Program-made: the position numbers and the translations under genes | Shown: positions 27,958 through 36,470 of the stretch, piece after piece | Layout: the number at the start of each line of letters is the position of its first letter | How positions within the stretch are numbered: position 1 is the stretch's first letter | The notes under the pieces: model-generated | Seen by the model: the letters and a program-made list of their open reading frames with translations, nothing else | Told to the model about the DNA's origin: nothing | Database searches by the model: none | Assembly: GCA_050246115.1 (NCBI GenBank) | Contig: JBFWWP010000011.1 | Coordinates: 62,001-126,000 of the forward strand | Reading direction: 5' to 3' | From: JBFWWP01 sp050246115 | GTDB lineage: Bacteria > Planctomycetota > UBA8108 > UBA1146 > JAJFFE01 | DNA length: 64,000 nt

Positions 27958-29757
27958 CTACTGCGCCTCGACCAAGTGCTTGAGCGCGGTCAATCGTTCT
28001 TGAAGCTTGGGACGGCCCCCGGCGCGGTCGATCCGTTCCAAGATCGAAGCTGACAGGAAGCGTCGGTCGGTGCACTCGATGATGGCGGCGATCTCCTGGA
28101 GTTCGCGCTCTAGGCTCTGGGTCGATGGCATGAACTCGTTCAAGGCTTCGAGTAAGATCTCGCGGGTGATCCGGTCGGCGCCCGCGAGCAGCGCGGTGCG
28201 CTGCGCGCGCCCGACGATCCCCTCGACGTCCGCGCCGGAAAGGTCGCCCAGGTGCGGGATCGGCGGGATGTCCTCGGCGGCGACCTTCGCCCCCAGCTTG
28301 CGCCCCAGCACCACGAACAGCTGCTTCAGCTCCGCCTCCTCGCTCGGATAAAACATCGGGATGTGCACCTCGGCTCGTCCTTGGCGCTTGATGTCGATCG
28401 GCAGCAGGTCGGGCCGGCAGGTGAGAAGCATCCAAATGATGCGACCGCGGTAACGCGTGTTTCCCATCTGCGAAGCGATCATGGCGAAGACGCGCCCCGA
28501 CGTACCGGAGTCTCCGTCTTGTTCGCGGTTGCCGAGCATGGCGTCCGCTTCGTCGACGATCACGACGACCGGCCCCATGGCTCGCAGCACCGAAAGCACC
28601 TTCTCGAGGTTGCCCTCGGTTTCGCCGACGTACTTGGAGCGGAAGTTCTTGAGGACCACGCACGGGACCCCGATGCTCCCGGTCGCGCACTGCGCCAAGA
28701 AGCTCTTGCCGGTTCCCACGGGTCCGCAGACCAAGTAGCCCATGGGAACGCTCTCGAGGTGCCCCTTGCGCATGAGCTCGGCGTCGTCGCGCAGCCGCGA
28801 TTTCGCGGCCTCGTGTCCGACGACCATGTCCAAGTTCCAGCTGGGCTCGATGAACTCGAGAAAGCCCTCACACTGGCGCTCGATGAGGCGCTTCTTGAGC
28901 GCACGAAACGACTCGGCGTCGAGACGACGGCCGCCTTCGCGGGCGGCGTGGACCAAGGTCTCCAGGTCCGACAGCGAGACCCCAGCCGTGAGCTTGGCGA
29001 GTTCCTGGGGTGGGTAGTCCGAGAAGCTGGCCAGGTCGTGCCCGTGCAAGGTGAAGTCGATGAACGCGGCGCGCGCCGAGGTTCCAGGGAGTTCGGCCTC
29101 GAGGGCGGCGACGTGCGGGTTGGCGGCCAGGCGCTCGTTCACCGCGGACAGCTTGGGGTCCACCAAGACGAACGCCATGTTCACGCGCTTCACGTACGGA
29201 CTCGTGGCCCAATTGAGGATCGTCACCAGGTTGGTCGACGCCGCCAGGCTCAAGTGGCCCGGCTCGCCGCTGGGAACCACGTAGGACGCGTGGCTGACGA
29301 TCACGGCAACGCTCGAGCGCTCGCCGTCGCGGGCCGTGAGGTTGCGCTGCACCACGCGGTCGACGAAAGCAAGGGCGCTTCCCGGGTCGCGGGGTACTTG
29401 GGTCAAATCGCCGAACTTGCGCTGCACCTCTGCGCGCATCTCCTTCAGGCGCTCGCCGTCCGCGCCGGCAAGCACGCGCAGGCCTCCTGCGAGATCGTAG
29501 TGAAAGACCAGATCCCAACCGCCGAAGAGCTGCTCCGCGAGGAACCCCGCCAGGTGAAGGTAGCGCAGACCGGTGCCTCCCTCGACGCGGACAGGATCGA
29601 ACACGTTCCCGTGAACGATGAACGCCGACGTGGTCCCCGAGAAGTACAGCTCGCCGAGCTGGTTCGCCCAGGTGGGGTACCACGGCGCGAACTCGCGCGC
29701 CTTCGCGCTCGAGGAGGCCCGCTCCGGTTCACTCGCAGCGCCCAGTTCAGGCTTCAT
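27958..29757 (-). CDS. AAA+ ATPase with degenerate first and active second ATPase module
   Basis: 599 aa; ATG 29757 has GAGAGGAG 10 bases upstream and overlaps the previous gene by 11 bases. The second module is a classic AAA domain: WNLDMVVGHEAAKSRL, Walker A GPVGTGKS, YVGETEGN, Walker B VVIVDEADAML, sensor region LLTCRPDLLPIDIKRQGR and the helical lid DLSGADVEGIV. The first about 310 residues resemble a worn AAA domain without Walker A (LAKLTAGVSLSDLETLVHAA looks like its lid). Such proteins remodel other proteins. Placed after PspA it could act on PspA polymers, as Vps4 does on ESCRT-III (inference). Confidence 0.85.
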   Translation of the reverse strand: MKPELGAASEPERASSSAKAREFAPWYPTWANQLGELYFSGTTSAFIVHGNVFDPVRVEGGTGLRYLHLAGFLAEQLFGGWDLVFHYDLAGGLRVLAGADGERLKEMRAEVQRKFGDLTQVPRDPGSALAFVDRVVQRNLTARDGERSSVAVIVSHASYVVPSGEPGHLSLAASTNLVTILNWATSPYVKRVNMAFVLVDPKLSAVNERLAANPHVAALEAELPGTSARAAFIDFTLHGHDLASFSDYPPQELAKLTAGVSLSDLETLVHAAREGGRRLDAESFRALKKRLIERQCEGFLEFIEPSWNLDMVVGHEAAKSRLRDDAELMRKGHLESVPMGYLVCGPVGTGKSFLAQCATGSIGVPCVVLKNFRSKYVGETEGNLEKVLSVLRAMGPVVVIVDEADAMLGNREQDGDSGTSGRVFAMIASQMGNTRYRGRIIWMLLTCRPDLLPIDIKRQGRAEVHIPMFYPSEEAELKQLFVVLGRKLGAKVAAEDIPPIPHLGDLSGADVEGIVGRAQRTALLAGADRITREILLEALNEFMPSTQSLERELQEIAAIIECTDRRFLSASILERIDRAGGRPKLQERLTALKHLVEAQ

Positions 29758-30655
29758 CGCGCAGCACTCCTCTCGGGCCCGGCGTGAGGATCGGGGGCGG
29801 CTCATCGAGATCGGCGATGAGACCGTCGACGAGATGCAGCTGTTCCATGGTGGCCTCGGTCTCTTGCATGCTCGCAGCCACGGAGTCCACCTCGCGGCTG
29901 ATGAAGTCTGGGTCCTGCCGATTGACCGCCATCTCGCTCAACGTGTGGATCTTGCCCTCCAACCGGTCGAGCTCGATCGCGACGTACTCGGCATTCTTCG
30001 CCGCCTTCTCGTAGTTGTCGAGCCGCAGCTCGCACGTGGCCAAGCTGTCGCTCAAGGATCGTGTAAGGCGCTCGTCGCCCTCGTTGCGAGCACGCTCTAG
30101 CCGGGTGCGGGTGTCGTCGACGGCTCGCTCGAGCGCCGGTCGGTCGCTGGCCGCGAGGAACTGATCGAGGGAGTTGCGCGAGTGGAGCAGGCGCAGAAAG
30201 ATCCACAAGAGTCGATCCAAACCGGGAGCCGCGAACTCGTCCGCGCGGTGGCGGTTGGTGTCTGGCCGCCCGCCGACGCCCTTGGCGATGACTTGCATTT
30301 CGACACACCGATCGCGGAGGCGCTCGAACCGCTGCCGGCTCGTCGGGCTGAGGCCGCGCACGAGATCATCGAGCGTGCGGGGGGCACGCTCGGCGGTGAG
30401 GGCCGGGCGTTCGGCCGCGTGGTCGCGGGCGTCGACGTAGTCGCGGAACTTCGGGACCGAGGTGAGACCTACCAAGTACGCGATCTCCGCGGCTCCGACC
30501 AAGGGCAGCAGCGCCTCGGGCATCGGGCTGAGCAGTGCCGCCGCGCCGGCCACCAGGGTCAGCAGCAAGTTCCAGCGCTGGAAGAACGCCACCCTGAGGT
30601 AGCGGCCGAGGCGACTGGGTTGCTTGCCGAGGCGAGTGGTCTTCGCGCTGCGCAT
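29747..30655 (-). CDS. Membrane protein with long cytoplasmic coiled coil
   Basis: 302 aa from ATG 30655 with GAGAGGA upstream. Two adjoining hydrophobic segments near 25-62 (WNLLLTLVAGAAALLSPMPEALLPLVGAAEIAYLVGL, in pieces) form a hairpin in the membrane. The rest is charged and helical, with LERAVDDTRTRLERARN, RLDNYEKAAKNAEYVAIELDRLEGK and VAASMQETEATMEQLHLV as coiled-coil stretches. It overlaps the AAA ATPase gene, which suggests tight pairing: a membrane anchor or adaptor for the ATPase. No known family name. Confidence 0.75.
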   Translation of the reverse strand: MRSAKTTRLGKQPSRLGRYLRVAFFQRWNLLLTLVAGAAALLSPMPEALLPLVGAAEIAYLVGLTSVPKFRDYVDARDHAAERPALTAERAPRTLDDLVRGLSPTSRQRFERLRDRCVEMQVIAKGVGGRPDTNRHRADEFAAPGLDRLLWIFLRLLHSRNSLDQFLAASDRPALERAVDDTRTRLERARNEGDERLTRSLSDSLATCELRLDNYEKAAKNAEYVAIELDRLEGKIHTLSEMAVNRQDPDFISREVDSVAASMQETEATMEQLHLVDGLIADLDEPPPILTPGPRGVLRDEA

Positions 30656-30834
30656 GGGTCCTCTCTGGCGCTCGTGCCGCGCTTGCTTCGGGGCTCGATT
30701 CTCTCCGAGGTTGCCTTCGAAAGCCCCCTCGCGACGGCGGCGAAGCCGCGATCGCTTCACCCAAAACGCTCGTCCCTTCGGCTCGTAACGCAACGCGTTC
30801 GTTGGCCGCATTCGTGAATGCGCTCGATCGGAGA
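30656..30834. repeat. Dispersed repeat C, copy 1
   Basis: The gap between two genes of the locus contains, at 30697-30772, GATTCTCTCC..TTCGAAAGCC..CCTCG, then GGCGAAGCCGCG and CTTCACCCA.AACGCTCG. The same three blocks in the same order recur at 57281-57322 and 57634-57672, separated there by a duplicated insert. Nature unknown. Confidence 0.6.
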
Positions 30835-31692
30835 CTAGCGCGCAGGCTTGGTCTCGAGTTCCTCGATCAGAGCACGAATCTCGAAGACCAAATCCACGAA
30901 TGTGGAGTCGCGCTGCATCTCCTGCGCGGGACGGTCCGGGGGTGGCACCTCGATTTCTCGCAGGATCGTACCCGGAGAGGATGACAGGATGTAGATCCGC
31001 TGCCCAAGATACACCGCTTCCTCGATGGAGTGCGTGACGAAGAACACCGTCGCCTGCAGGTCGGTCCAAAGGTCGACCAAGAGATCCTGCATACGAAACC
31101 GGGTCATCGGGTCGAGGGCGCCGAACGGCTCGTCCATCAGCATGATGCGCGGCGAAAGCACCAGGCTGCGGGCGATCGCGACCCGCTGCTGCATGCCGCC
31201 CGATAGCTGGAAGGGGTACTTGAGGGCGTCCTTCTCGACGTCCAGACCCACCTTGGCGATCCACTCGCGGGCGCGGGCCTCGCGTTCGTCGCGTGGCCGC
31301 CCTTGGCACTCGAGGCCGAAGGCCACGTTGGCGAGTACGTTCCGGTGGTCGAAGGACGTATAGCCTTGAAACACCATACCGCGGTCGGCGCCCGGGCCGG
31401 TCACCGGCAGGCCACCGACGAGCACCTCCCCGGTCGTCGCCGGATGCTGGGGCCTGAGGCCGGCGATCAGCTTGAGGATCGTCGACTTGCCGCAGCCGCT
31501 CGGCCCCAGCACCGCGACGAACTCGCCGTGGTCCGGGTGATCGGGGAGGGTGAAGGTGATGTCGCGCACCGCGGTGAAGGCCCGCTTGGTACCAACTCCG
31601 TAGGTCTTGGTCACCCCCCGGAACTCCACGATGGGCGGGTGCGAAGCGCTCGTCTTCGGCGTCGTCGCAGTAGGCAGCGGCCCTTCGGTCAT
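30835..31692 (-). CDS. ABC transporter ATP-binding protein (nitrate/sulfonate/taurine type)
   Basis: 285 aa from ATG 31692, with GAGGG upstream. Walker A LGPSGCGKST, Q-loop VFQGYTSFDHRNVLANV, signature LSGGMQQRVAIARSL, Walker B IMLMDEPFGALDP and switch His in FVTHSIEEAVYL are intact and place it with SsuB/TauB/NrtD-type importers. The permease gene ends 14 bases upstream, so they form one transporter with the solute-binding/OmpA protein. Substrate not deducible. Confidence 0.92.
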   Translation of the reverse strand: MTEGPLPTATTPKTSASHPPIVEFRGVTKTYGVGTKRAFTAVRDITFTLPDHPDHGEFVAVLGPSGCGKSTILKLIAGLRPQHPATTGEVLVGGLPVTGPGADRGMVFQGYTSFDHRNVLANVAFGLECQGRPRDEREARAREWIAKVGLDVEKDALKYPFQLSGGMQQRVAIARSLVLSPRIMLMDEPFGALDPMTRFRMQDLLVDLWTDLQATVFFVTHSIEEAVYLGQRIYILSSSPGTILREIEVPPPDRPAQEMQRDSTFVDLVFEIRALIEELETKPAR

Positions 31693-31705
31693 GATCCCGG
31701 CCCTC

Positions 31706-32530
31706 TTAGCCTTCCTCGGTGCTGGAAATGTGGGGGAAGAGGCCTTGCTGGAACCACCAGAGGAGGCGGTCGATCCCATAGGCGATGAGGCCGATGAGGA
31801 CGAGGATCAGGTAGACGTGCTCGCTCAGTCCGAGGCGCTGGCTCATGTTCAGCAAGAAGCCGAGGCCGTGCTGCGCGTTGATGACCTCGGCGAGCATGAT
31901 GTAACCGAAGGCCAAGCCGAACAGCACTCGCAGCCCGTTGTAGATCGACGGGAGCGCCAAGGGTACCAGCACCTTGAGGATGATCTGACGACGATTGGCG
32001 CCAAGGGTCAAGGCCGTATCGACGTAGCGGTCACCGACATCGAGGACCGCTTGGGCGGCGCTCCCGAACACGAACGGGACGCAGGCGATGAAGATGAACA
32101 TGACCTTCTGCAGCTCACCGGTCGCAAACCAGACGATGGTCAACGGCACGAGCGCGGCGATCGGGACGTTCCGCCCGAAGAGGCTGAGGGGCGCGAGAAA
32201 CGCGTCGAACGGCCGCCAAGCACCGGCCAGGATCCCCAGCGGCACGCCAACGACCACCGCGAGTGCGAATCCGAGCCCCACGCGCTCGAGGGTTGCGGCG
32301 ATACCGCGAAACAGACCTCGCTCCAGGAACAAGCTGGGCGCGCTGCGCCAGACCTCCGCGGGGCTCGGCAACACGACGGGGGACAGGATCCGAAACTCGG
32401 GTTCCGAGCCGCGGGTCAGCCACCACCACACGAGCAACAACAGCGCGAGCGAACTCGTCCCGAGGATCCAAGCCAGCGGACGGCTCGGGCGAGTGCGCAG
32501 TTCGAAGAGTTGAGGAGGAAGCCAAGCCAC
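31706..32530 (-). CDS. ABC transporter permease (nitrate/sulfonate/taurine type)
   Basis: 274 aa, GTG start at 32530 directly after the stop of the binding-protein gene (11-base gap). About six to seven membrane helices; the first is ILGTSSLALLLLVWWWL. The coupling loop is ALTLGANRRQIILKVLVPLALPSIYNGLR, an EAA-type motif (D.A..LGA...Q....V.LP...P.I..G.R). TL.RV..GF..A...G.PLG marks the SsuC/TauC group of BPD permeases. Confidence 0.9.
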   Translation of the reverse strand: MAWLPPQLFELRTRPSRPLAWILGTSSLALLLLVWWWLTRGSEPEFRILSPVVLPSPAEVWRSAPSLFLERGLFRGIAATLERVGLGFALAVVVGVPLGILAGAWRPFDAFLAPLSLFGRNVPIAALVPLTIVWFATGELQKVMFIFIACVPFVFGSAAQAVLDVGDRYVDTALTLGANRRQIILKVLVPLALPSIYNGLRVLFGLAFGYIMLAEVINAQHGLGFLLNMSQRLGLSEHVYLILVLIGLIAYGIDRLLWWFQQGLFPHISSTEEG

Positions 32531-32541
32531 GCTCTGGGATC

Positions 32542-34272
32542 CTACTTCGGTTCCGTGGCTTCGAGCGGATAGACCTTCACCTCGACCCGGCGGTTCTTGG
32601 CGTGGTTGTCGGGATCAGCCGGGTCGGCAGCTCGATCCCAGCCGACTCCCGCGACGGAGAACTGGTTGGGCTGCAGGGTCGGGAAGCGACGGAGAATCGC
32701 CTCCTTCACCGCGTTCGCTCGATTCGACGCGAGTTCCTTCACGTTGCTCGCGGGAATGCGGCCGCGCATCGAGGCGTCGGTGTGCCCTTCGATCACGATA
32801 CGGGCAGCACCGAACTGACCCGCCAGATTGCCGACCTCTTCGATCACGAATCCGGCGTTGGGGTCGTACGAGACTTCCTTCTCGACGCCGTCCTGCTGCT
32901 TGATGATCTTCTTGTCGAGGTCCCAGCTGTTCGGGAAGAAGTGCACCACGACCGTCTTCGTGAGAATCTCGCTGCTCTCCGCCTGGATGGTCGTCGCGCT
33001 CGCGGGTGCAAACTGGATGTTGTACTCGACCTTCTGCTCGGCGTACTTGGGCTCGGCCGCGAGCTTCTGAATGATCGAGAAATCCATGATGCGATCGAAG
33101 GGTTCCTTCTCGGTGACCGCGTTGATGCGCTTGTACAAGAAGTACGCGTTGTTCCAGGTGCGCTCGAAGTTGGTCGGGTTGTTCTGATTGAGGAAGAACT
33201 CGCGGTTCTCGGCGTAGTTCGTCGAGTGCGCGTCCCCGAGCATGCCGAGACAGTCCGCCTCGGGTATGGCGTAGCCACCCGCCATGAGCTTGGCGAGTTC
33301 CTGCTTGGCCGCTTCTTCCTTGAGGCTCGTCATGGCATCGAAGATTCCGCGGACCAGGCCTTCGATGATGTCCGGGTGATCCTTCGCGAAGTCGGCGCGG
33401 GCGAACCAGACATCCGCGATCAAGCGATTCGCCGTCGCCGAGGTGACGAGCATGCGGTTGCCTTTGACCTCCGACAGATTGTAAATGTCGGGCGCCCAGC
33501 TCACGCAGCCAGCAATCGACTTGTCGCCGTTGAAAGCCGCCGCCGCTTGGAAGGCGTCCTGGGTGAACTGGAAGTCGACCTCGGAGGGCTGGACACCCGC
33601 GTTGATGAGGGCGTTCAACAGGAAGAAGTGCGAGGGCGAGTTCTGCGCCAGGACGACCTTCTTGCCGCGGAGGTCCGACATGGTGCGGATCGAGTCACGC
33701 ACGACGATACCGTCGCCGCCGTTGGACCAGTCAACCTGCTGGAACACGCGTGGGCGCACGCGCGAATCCTTTCGCAGCGACTCCATGAACAGCGGAATCA
33801 TGTCCAAGGTCGCCCAGCCGATGTGCACCTCACCCGCAGCGTACGCATCGCGCATCGCGATGGGGTCGTCGATGAGGACCAGTTCGACCCGAAACGGAGC
33901 CCCTCCGGGCGCGCTCCAGCTCCGCCCGGCGGCAAAGCCACCGTTGGCGTAGATGATCGGACCCCAGCCGGCCCAGACGTTGATGGCGAACCGGACCGTG
34001 CGTTCGGCGAGGGGCTGGTAGTTCGACACTCCCTTGACCTCGGGGAGTCGCTGGGAACTGACGAAGGTGTACTCCTTGAGCGTCGTGATCCCGGAAGTGT
34101 CGGGATCCTCGGCCGCCGTTTGGAGGTCCTTCATTTCGTCTTTCGTGAAGGAGCCCACCCCGGAGTCACCCGGGCCATCGCCTGGGTTCAAACGGTTGAC
34201 CGCGTAACCGACGAGAGCGCTGACCAAGAGGAGCGCGACGATGTAGAAACCTGGTTTCGGTCGGTTGCCCAT
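32542..34272 (-). CDS. Membrane-anchored ABC solute-binding protein fused to an OmpA peptidoglycan-binding domain
   Basis: 576 aa from ATG 34272 with GGAAG upstream. An uncleaved N-terminal helix (FYIVALLLVSALVGYAV, about 9-25) anchors it; no lipobox. Residues about 90-400 form an NMT1/SsuA-type binding fold (AINVWAGWGPIIYANGGF, AYAAGEVHIGWATLDMIP, LRGKKVVLAQNSPSHFFLLNAL, CVSWAPDIYN). The last 130 residues are OmpA-like: IVIEGHTDASMRGRIP.., LASNRANAVKEAIL, and NAKNRRVEVKVYP-like end. It could tie the transporter to the cell wall. This fusion is typical of the locus rather than of ordinary importers. Confidence 0.9.
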   Translation of the reverse strand: MGNRPKPGFYIVALLLVSALVGYAVNRLNPGDGPGDSGVGSFTKDEMKDLQTAAEDPDTSGITTLKEYTFVSSQRLPEVKGVSNYQPLAERTVRFAINVWAGWGPIIYANGGFAAGRSWSAPGGAPFRVELVLIDDPIAMRDAYAAGEVHIGWATLDMIPLFMESLRKDSRVRPRVFQQVDWSNGGDGIVVRDSIRTMSDLRGKKVVLAQNSPSHFFLLNALINAGVQPSEVDFQFTQDAFQAAAAFNGDKSIAGCVSWAPDIYNLSEVKGNRMLVTSATANRLIADVWFARADFAKDHPDIIEGLVRGIFDAMTSLKEEAAKQELAKLMAGGYAIPEADCLGMLGDAHSTNYAENREFFLNQNNPTNFERTWNNAYFLYKRINAVTEKEPFDRIMDFSIIQKLAAEPKYAEQKVEYNIQFAPASATTIQAESSEILTKTVVVHFFPNSWDLDKKIIKQQDGVEKEVSYDPNAGFVIEEVGNLAGQFGAARIVIEGHTDASMRGRIPASNVKELASNRANAVKEAILRRFPTLQPNQFSVAGVGWDRAADPADPDNHAKNRRVEVKVYPLEATEPK

Positions 34273-34383
34273 GGAGTTCTTCCTTCGATCCAAGGTTGAG
34301 TTGACTTCGGAGCGATGCGCGTGGCTTGGCTCGGGAGACCGAGTCACGCTCCGGCGAACCACGGCGCCGAAGCGCCGGGCGGC

Positions 34384-35121
34384 CTACTCGGTCTGTTTGG
34401 GGCCGAGCTGTTTCGGTGACTCGACCATCGGCGTGGTCTCGGGCGACTTCAGACCGAGTTCGCTCTCGAACTCGCTCAGGGCTTGCTCGGCGAGTGACGC
34501 CTCCAGTCGCTCTTCCGCTTCGATGCTCGCAATCCCCTTCTCACTGAGGTCGGAGGCCACTCGGACCTTGCCACGGTTGCGGTCGATCCGCTCCTGGATC
34601 ACTTGCTCGATCTGACCGAAGTCGGTGGTCACGTTCAGGTCGAAGCTCTCGGCGAGGGCCGCGACTTCCGCCTCGGCCTCGCTCATCTTGAGTTCCGCGT
34701 CGTACTTTCTGATCTTCTCGCGCACCTCGGCCAGCTTGTGGTTCGCGTGCTGGATCTTCTTCAGGCTGTTGCCGTAGGCATTCTCGTGCATGTCGAGTTG
34801 CTCTTGGTTGTCCGCCAGTTCGCGCTTGGCCTTCTGCAGTTCCAGCGCAAACTTGGCCGCGCTCTCCCGGTCACCGGCCTTCAGGTAAGCCTTCGTCTGG
34901 GCCTCGAGTTGCTCGACGTGGCGTTTTCCGCCGCTGACCTGGCGCGTGACCCGCTCGACCAGGCCGCGGTAGATCTCGAGCCCTTTGCGGCCGTCCTTCA
35001 GTTGCTCGACGGCTTGGTCGTACTCGTACTGCATTTGGGCGATGGGGTCCGCTTCCCAGAAGAAGTTGGCGAGCTTGTTCAGCTGGGCGCGGATCGATGC
35101 CCAAATCTTTCCGAGAATCAC
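34384..35121 (-). CDS. pspA: PspA/IM30/Vipp1 family protein
   Basis: 245 aa, GTG start at 35121 with a G-rich site upstream. PspA-family proteins coat and mend stressed membranes and are bacterial relatives of ESCRT-III. Seen here: N-terminal IRAQLNKLANFFWEADPIAQMQYEYDQA in pieces, then near-continuous coiled coil (DGRKGLEIYRGLVERVTRQV, RESAAKFALELQKAKRELADNQEQL) to about 205, and an acidic tail. The N-terminal helix is less clearly amphipathic than in E. coli PspA. First gene of the leftward locus; no PspF or PspB/C is nearby. Confidence 0.9.
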   Translation of the reverse strand: MILGKIWASIRAQLNKLANFFWEADPIAQMQYEYDQAVEQLKDGRKGLEIYRGLVERVTRQVSGGKRHVEQLEAQTKAYLKAGDRESAAKFALELQKAKRELADNQEQLDMHENAYGNSLKKIQHANHKLAEVREKIRKYDAELKMSEAEAEVAALAESFDLNVTTDFGQIEQVIQERIDRNRGKVRVASDLSEKGIASIEAEERLEASLAEQALSEFESELGLKSPETTPMVESPKQLGPKQTE

Positions 35122-35398
35122 GGTTTGGCCCCCATTCCTTCGATTGGTTCAGCGGTACCACCCAAGGCGCACTCACGGCTGGGCCGCGACACGACGCCAA
35201 ACGCCCCCGGACCTCGCTGCTGCCCGACGGTTTCGAGCCGATGCTCCTCGACGTTCAATTCATGAATACCGGCCAGCAACAGCCAGGCCAAGTCTCCACG
35301 CAGAGCGGTTGCTGCGACCGGACGTCGGCCTGCGGTAGATGTTGCAACCGTTTTCGGGGCCGCAGTATACGGCGGGGTGAGGTACCCCATCAATGGCT

Positions 35399-35734
35399 CT
35401 ACCCAATCCGCAGTTCGCAGTCCGGGCAGCGCTCGGTGCCCGCCGGCGAGCGCGTGCCGCAAGCCGGGCACGTGACCGAGTCGGCGTCGTGGTCAACGAC
35501 GTGGCGCGCAGCCTCGACTTCTTCGACGCTGGCCACCTGCAACCACCGCTGCTCGGCCGCTTCCTTCGCGCGCGCCATGTCTTCGCTCGTGACCACGAGC
35601 CATAGGGTGACGCCTCAAGCGTTCTCGTCCTTGCAGTCCGGCGGGCGTACGATTCGGGCGTCGATCCGAGCGCTCTGGAGGATGGCTTGTAGTTCTTTGA
35701 GGGGACCCAATCGGCCCTGAGCGAAACACTCCAT
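35399..35734 (-). CDS. Candidate selenoprotein: DUF2007-like/zinc-ribbon protein with in-frame UGA (Sec40)
   Basis: 111 aa if UGA is read. ATG 35734 has GGAGGAG 6 bases upstream and starts MECFAQGRLGPLKELQAIL. At codon 40 (35617-35615) there is TGA, after which the same frame continues GVTLWLVVTSEDMARA and ends with a zinc ribbon, C-PAC and C-PDC pairs (CPACG...CPDCELRIG). As I recall them, related small proteins have Cys just before the LWLVV..ED strand, so UGA sits where Cys is expected, in C-x5-U (Cys34). A hairpin with a GGUC loop starts 14 bases after the UGA (35585-35600). If UGA is a stop, the right half has no good start site. A sequencing error or real nonsense mutation are alternatives. 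Confidence 0.6.
35585..35600 (-). promoter_or_regulatory. SECIS-like hairpin after the in-frame UGA
   Basis: On the minus strand GCUCGU-GGUC-ACGAGC forms a 6-bp stem with a GGUC loop. It begins 14 bases after the UGA, and 20 bases separate UGA from GGUC; in E. coli fdhF that spacing is about 18 and the loop also holds GGUC. A weak lower stem (CCUAUG with CAUGG) may extend it. Structure read by eye. Confidence 0.55.
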
Positions 35735-36470
35735 GCAGGCTCCTCCGAACTCACTTTCTGGCGTTACCGGATCTCGACTCGCGGGCGGCGGCGCTCCGGG
35801 GGCGAGGCGTTCGGGGTCGCGTCCGAGGCGCTGAAGTGCTCGCCTTGGTCTTGTAACGCAAGTCCCTCGTCCGAGCCACTCGTGACCACGCTTGTTGTGC
35901 TTCTCCGCGCGAGCATCGGGCCGAGCCCGACTCGACACTCCCGCCTGACACCCGGCTCGCACGCCAGACGCGCGGGGCCCTGGCCCGCTTGTACGGGTAG
36001 AGGCCGCGCGGAACAAGCACGGCCCGGTGGCCATGCCGCCGTCCCGTCTGGGGGGCGCGACGAAGGGGGTGGGCATGCCCGTCGGAGGGGCGCCAACCGC
36101 TCGGTCTACCCGCCCAGTGTGGCAACGGTTACTCTTAGGAGTCGCCCAAGGGTAACTTCACCCTCTTGCTCGTCGCTTCGGGCCATCTTCGACCGATCCG
36201 AAAACCTCGGAATCCTCACCGGAACTAAGGCTACGCCTCCGGGTTCGAGCTTTCCGGATCGGCCGAAGCTGACCCCAATCGACGGCAAGATGTCGAAGTC
36301 ATTCTGGGGCGACTCCTTCGAACGCGGGAACTCGCGTTCGTCGACGGCGGTTTCCGACTTCAGAAGTGTCGCCGGATCGGCCGACGAGGATCTGACGCGT
36401 CGTGCCGCCGGAGGCTGGGTGCTTCCCACGCGGTTCGATCCGAGCGATGACTCCCGACAAGGAGTGTTTC
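35735..36470. other. Intergenic region with family A copy 2
   Basis: About 735 bases between the zinc-ribbon gene and zwf. From 35735 to 36137 I see no gene or known RNA, only very GC-rich sequence with open shadow frames. 36138-36316 is the fold-back element. The last 150 bases carry the zwf leader and its ribosome binding site (AAGGAG, 36459-36464). Confidence 0.5.
36138..36316. mobile_element. Family A fold-back (MITE-like) element, copy 2
   Basis: 179 bases, same length as copy 1, with about ten substitutions and no gaps. The terminal repeats are a little more worn here (AAGGGTAACTTC against AGAATGACTTC). A minus-strand frame is open in both copies, but most differences between copies change amino acids, so it is probably not a gene. 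Left flank TTA, right flank TTC. Confidence 0.85.

Noticed and set aside
35399..35596. Stand-alone 65-aa zinc-ribbon gene starting at GTG 35596
   Set aside because: No ribosome binding site, and the frame continues upstream through a single UGA into a well-started gene; treated as one gene.
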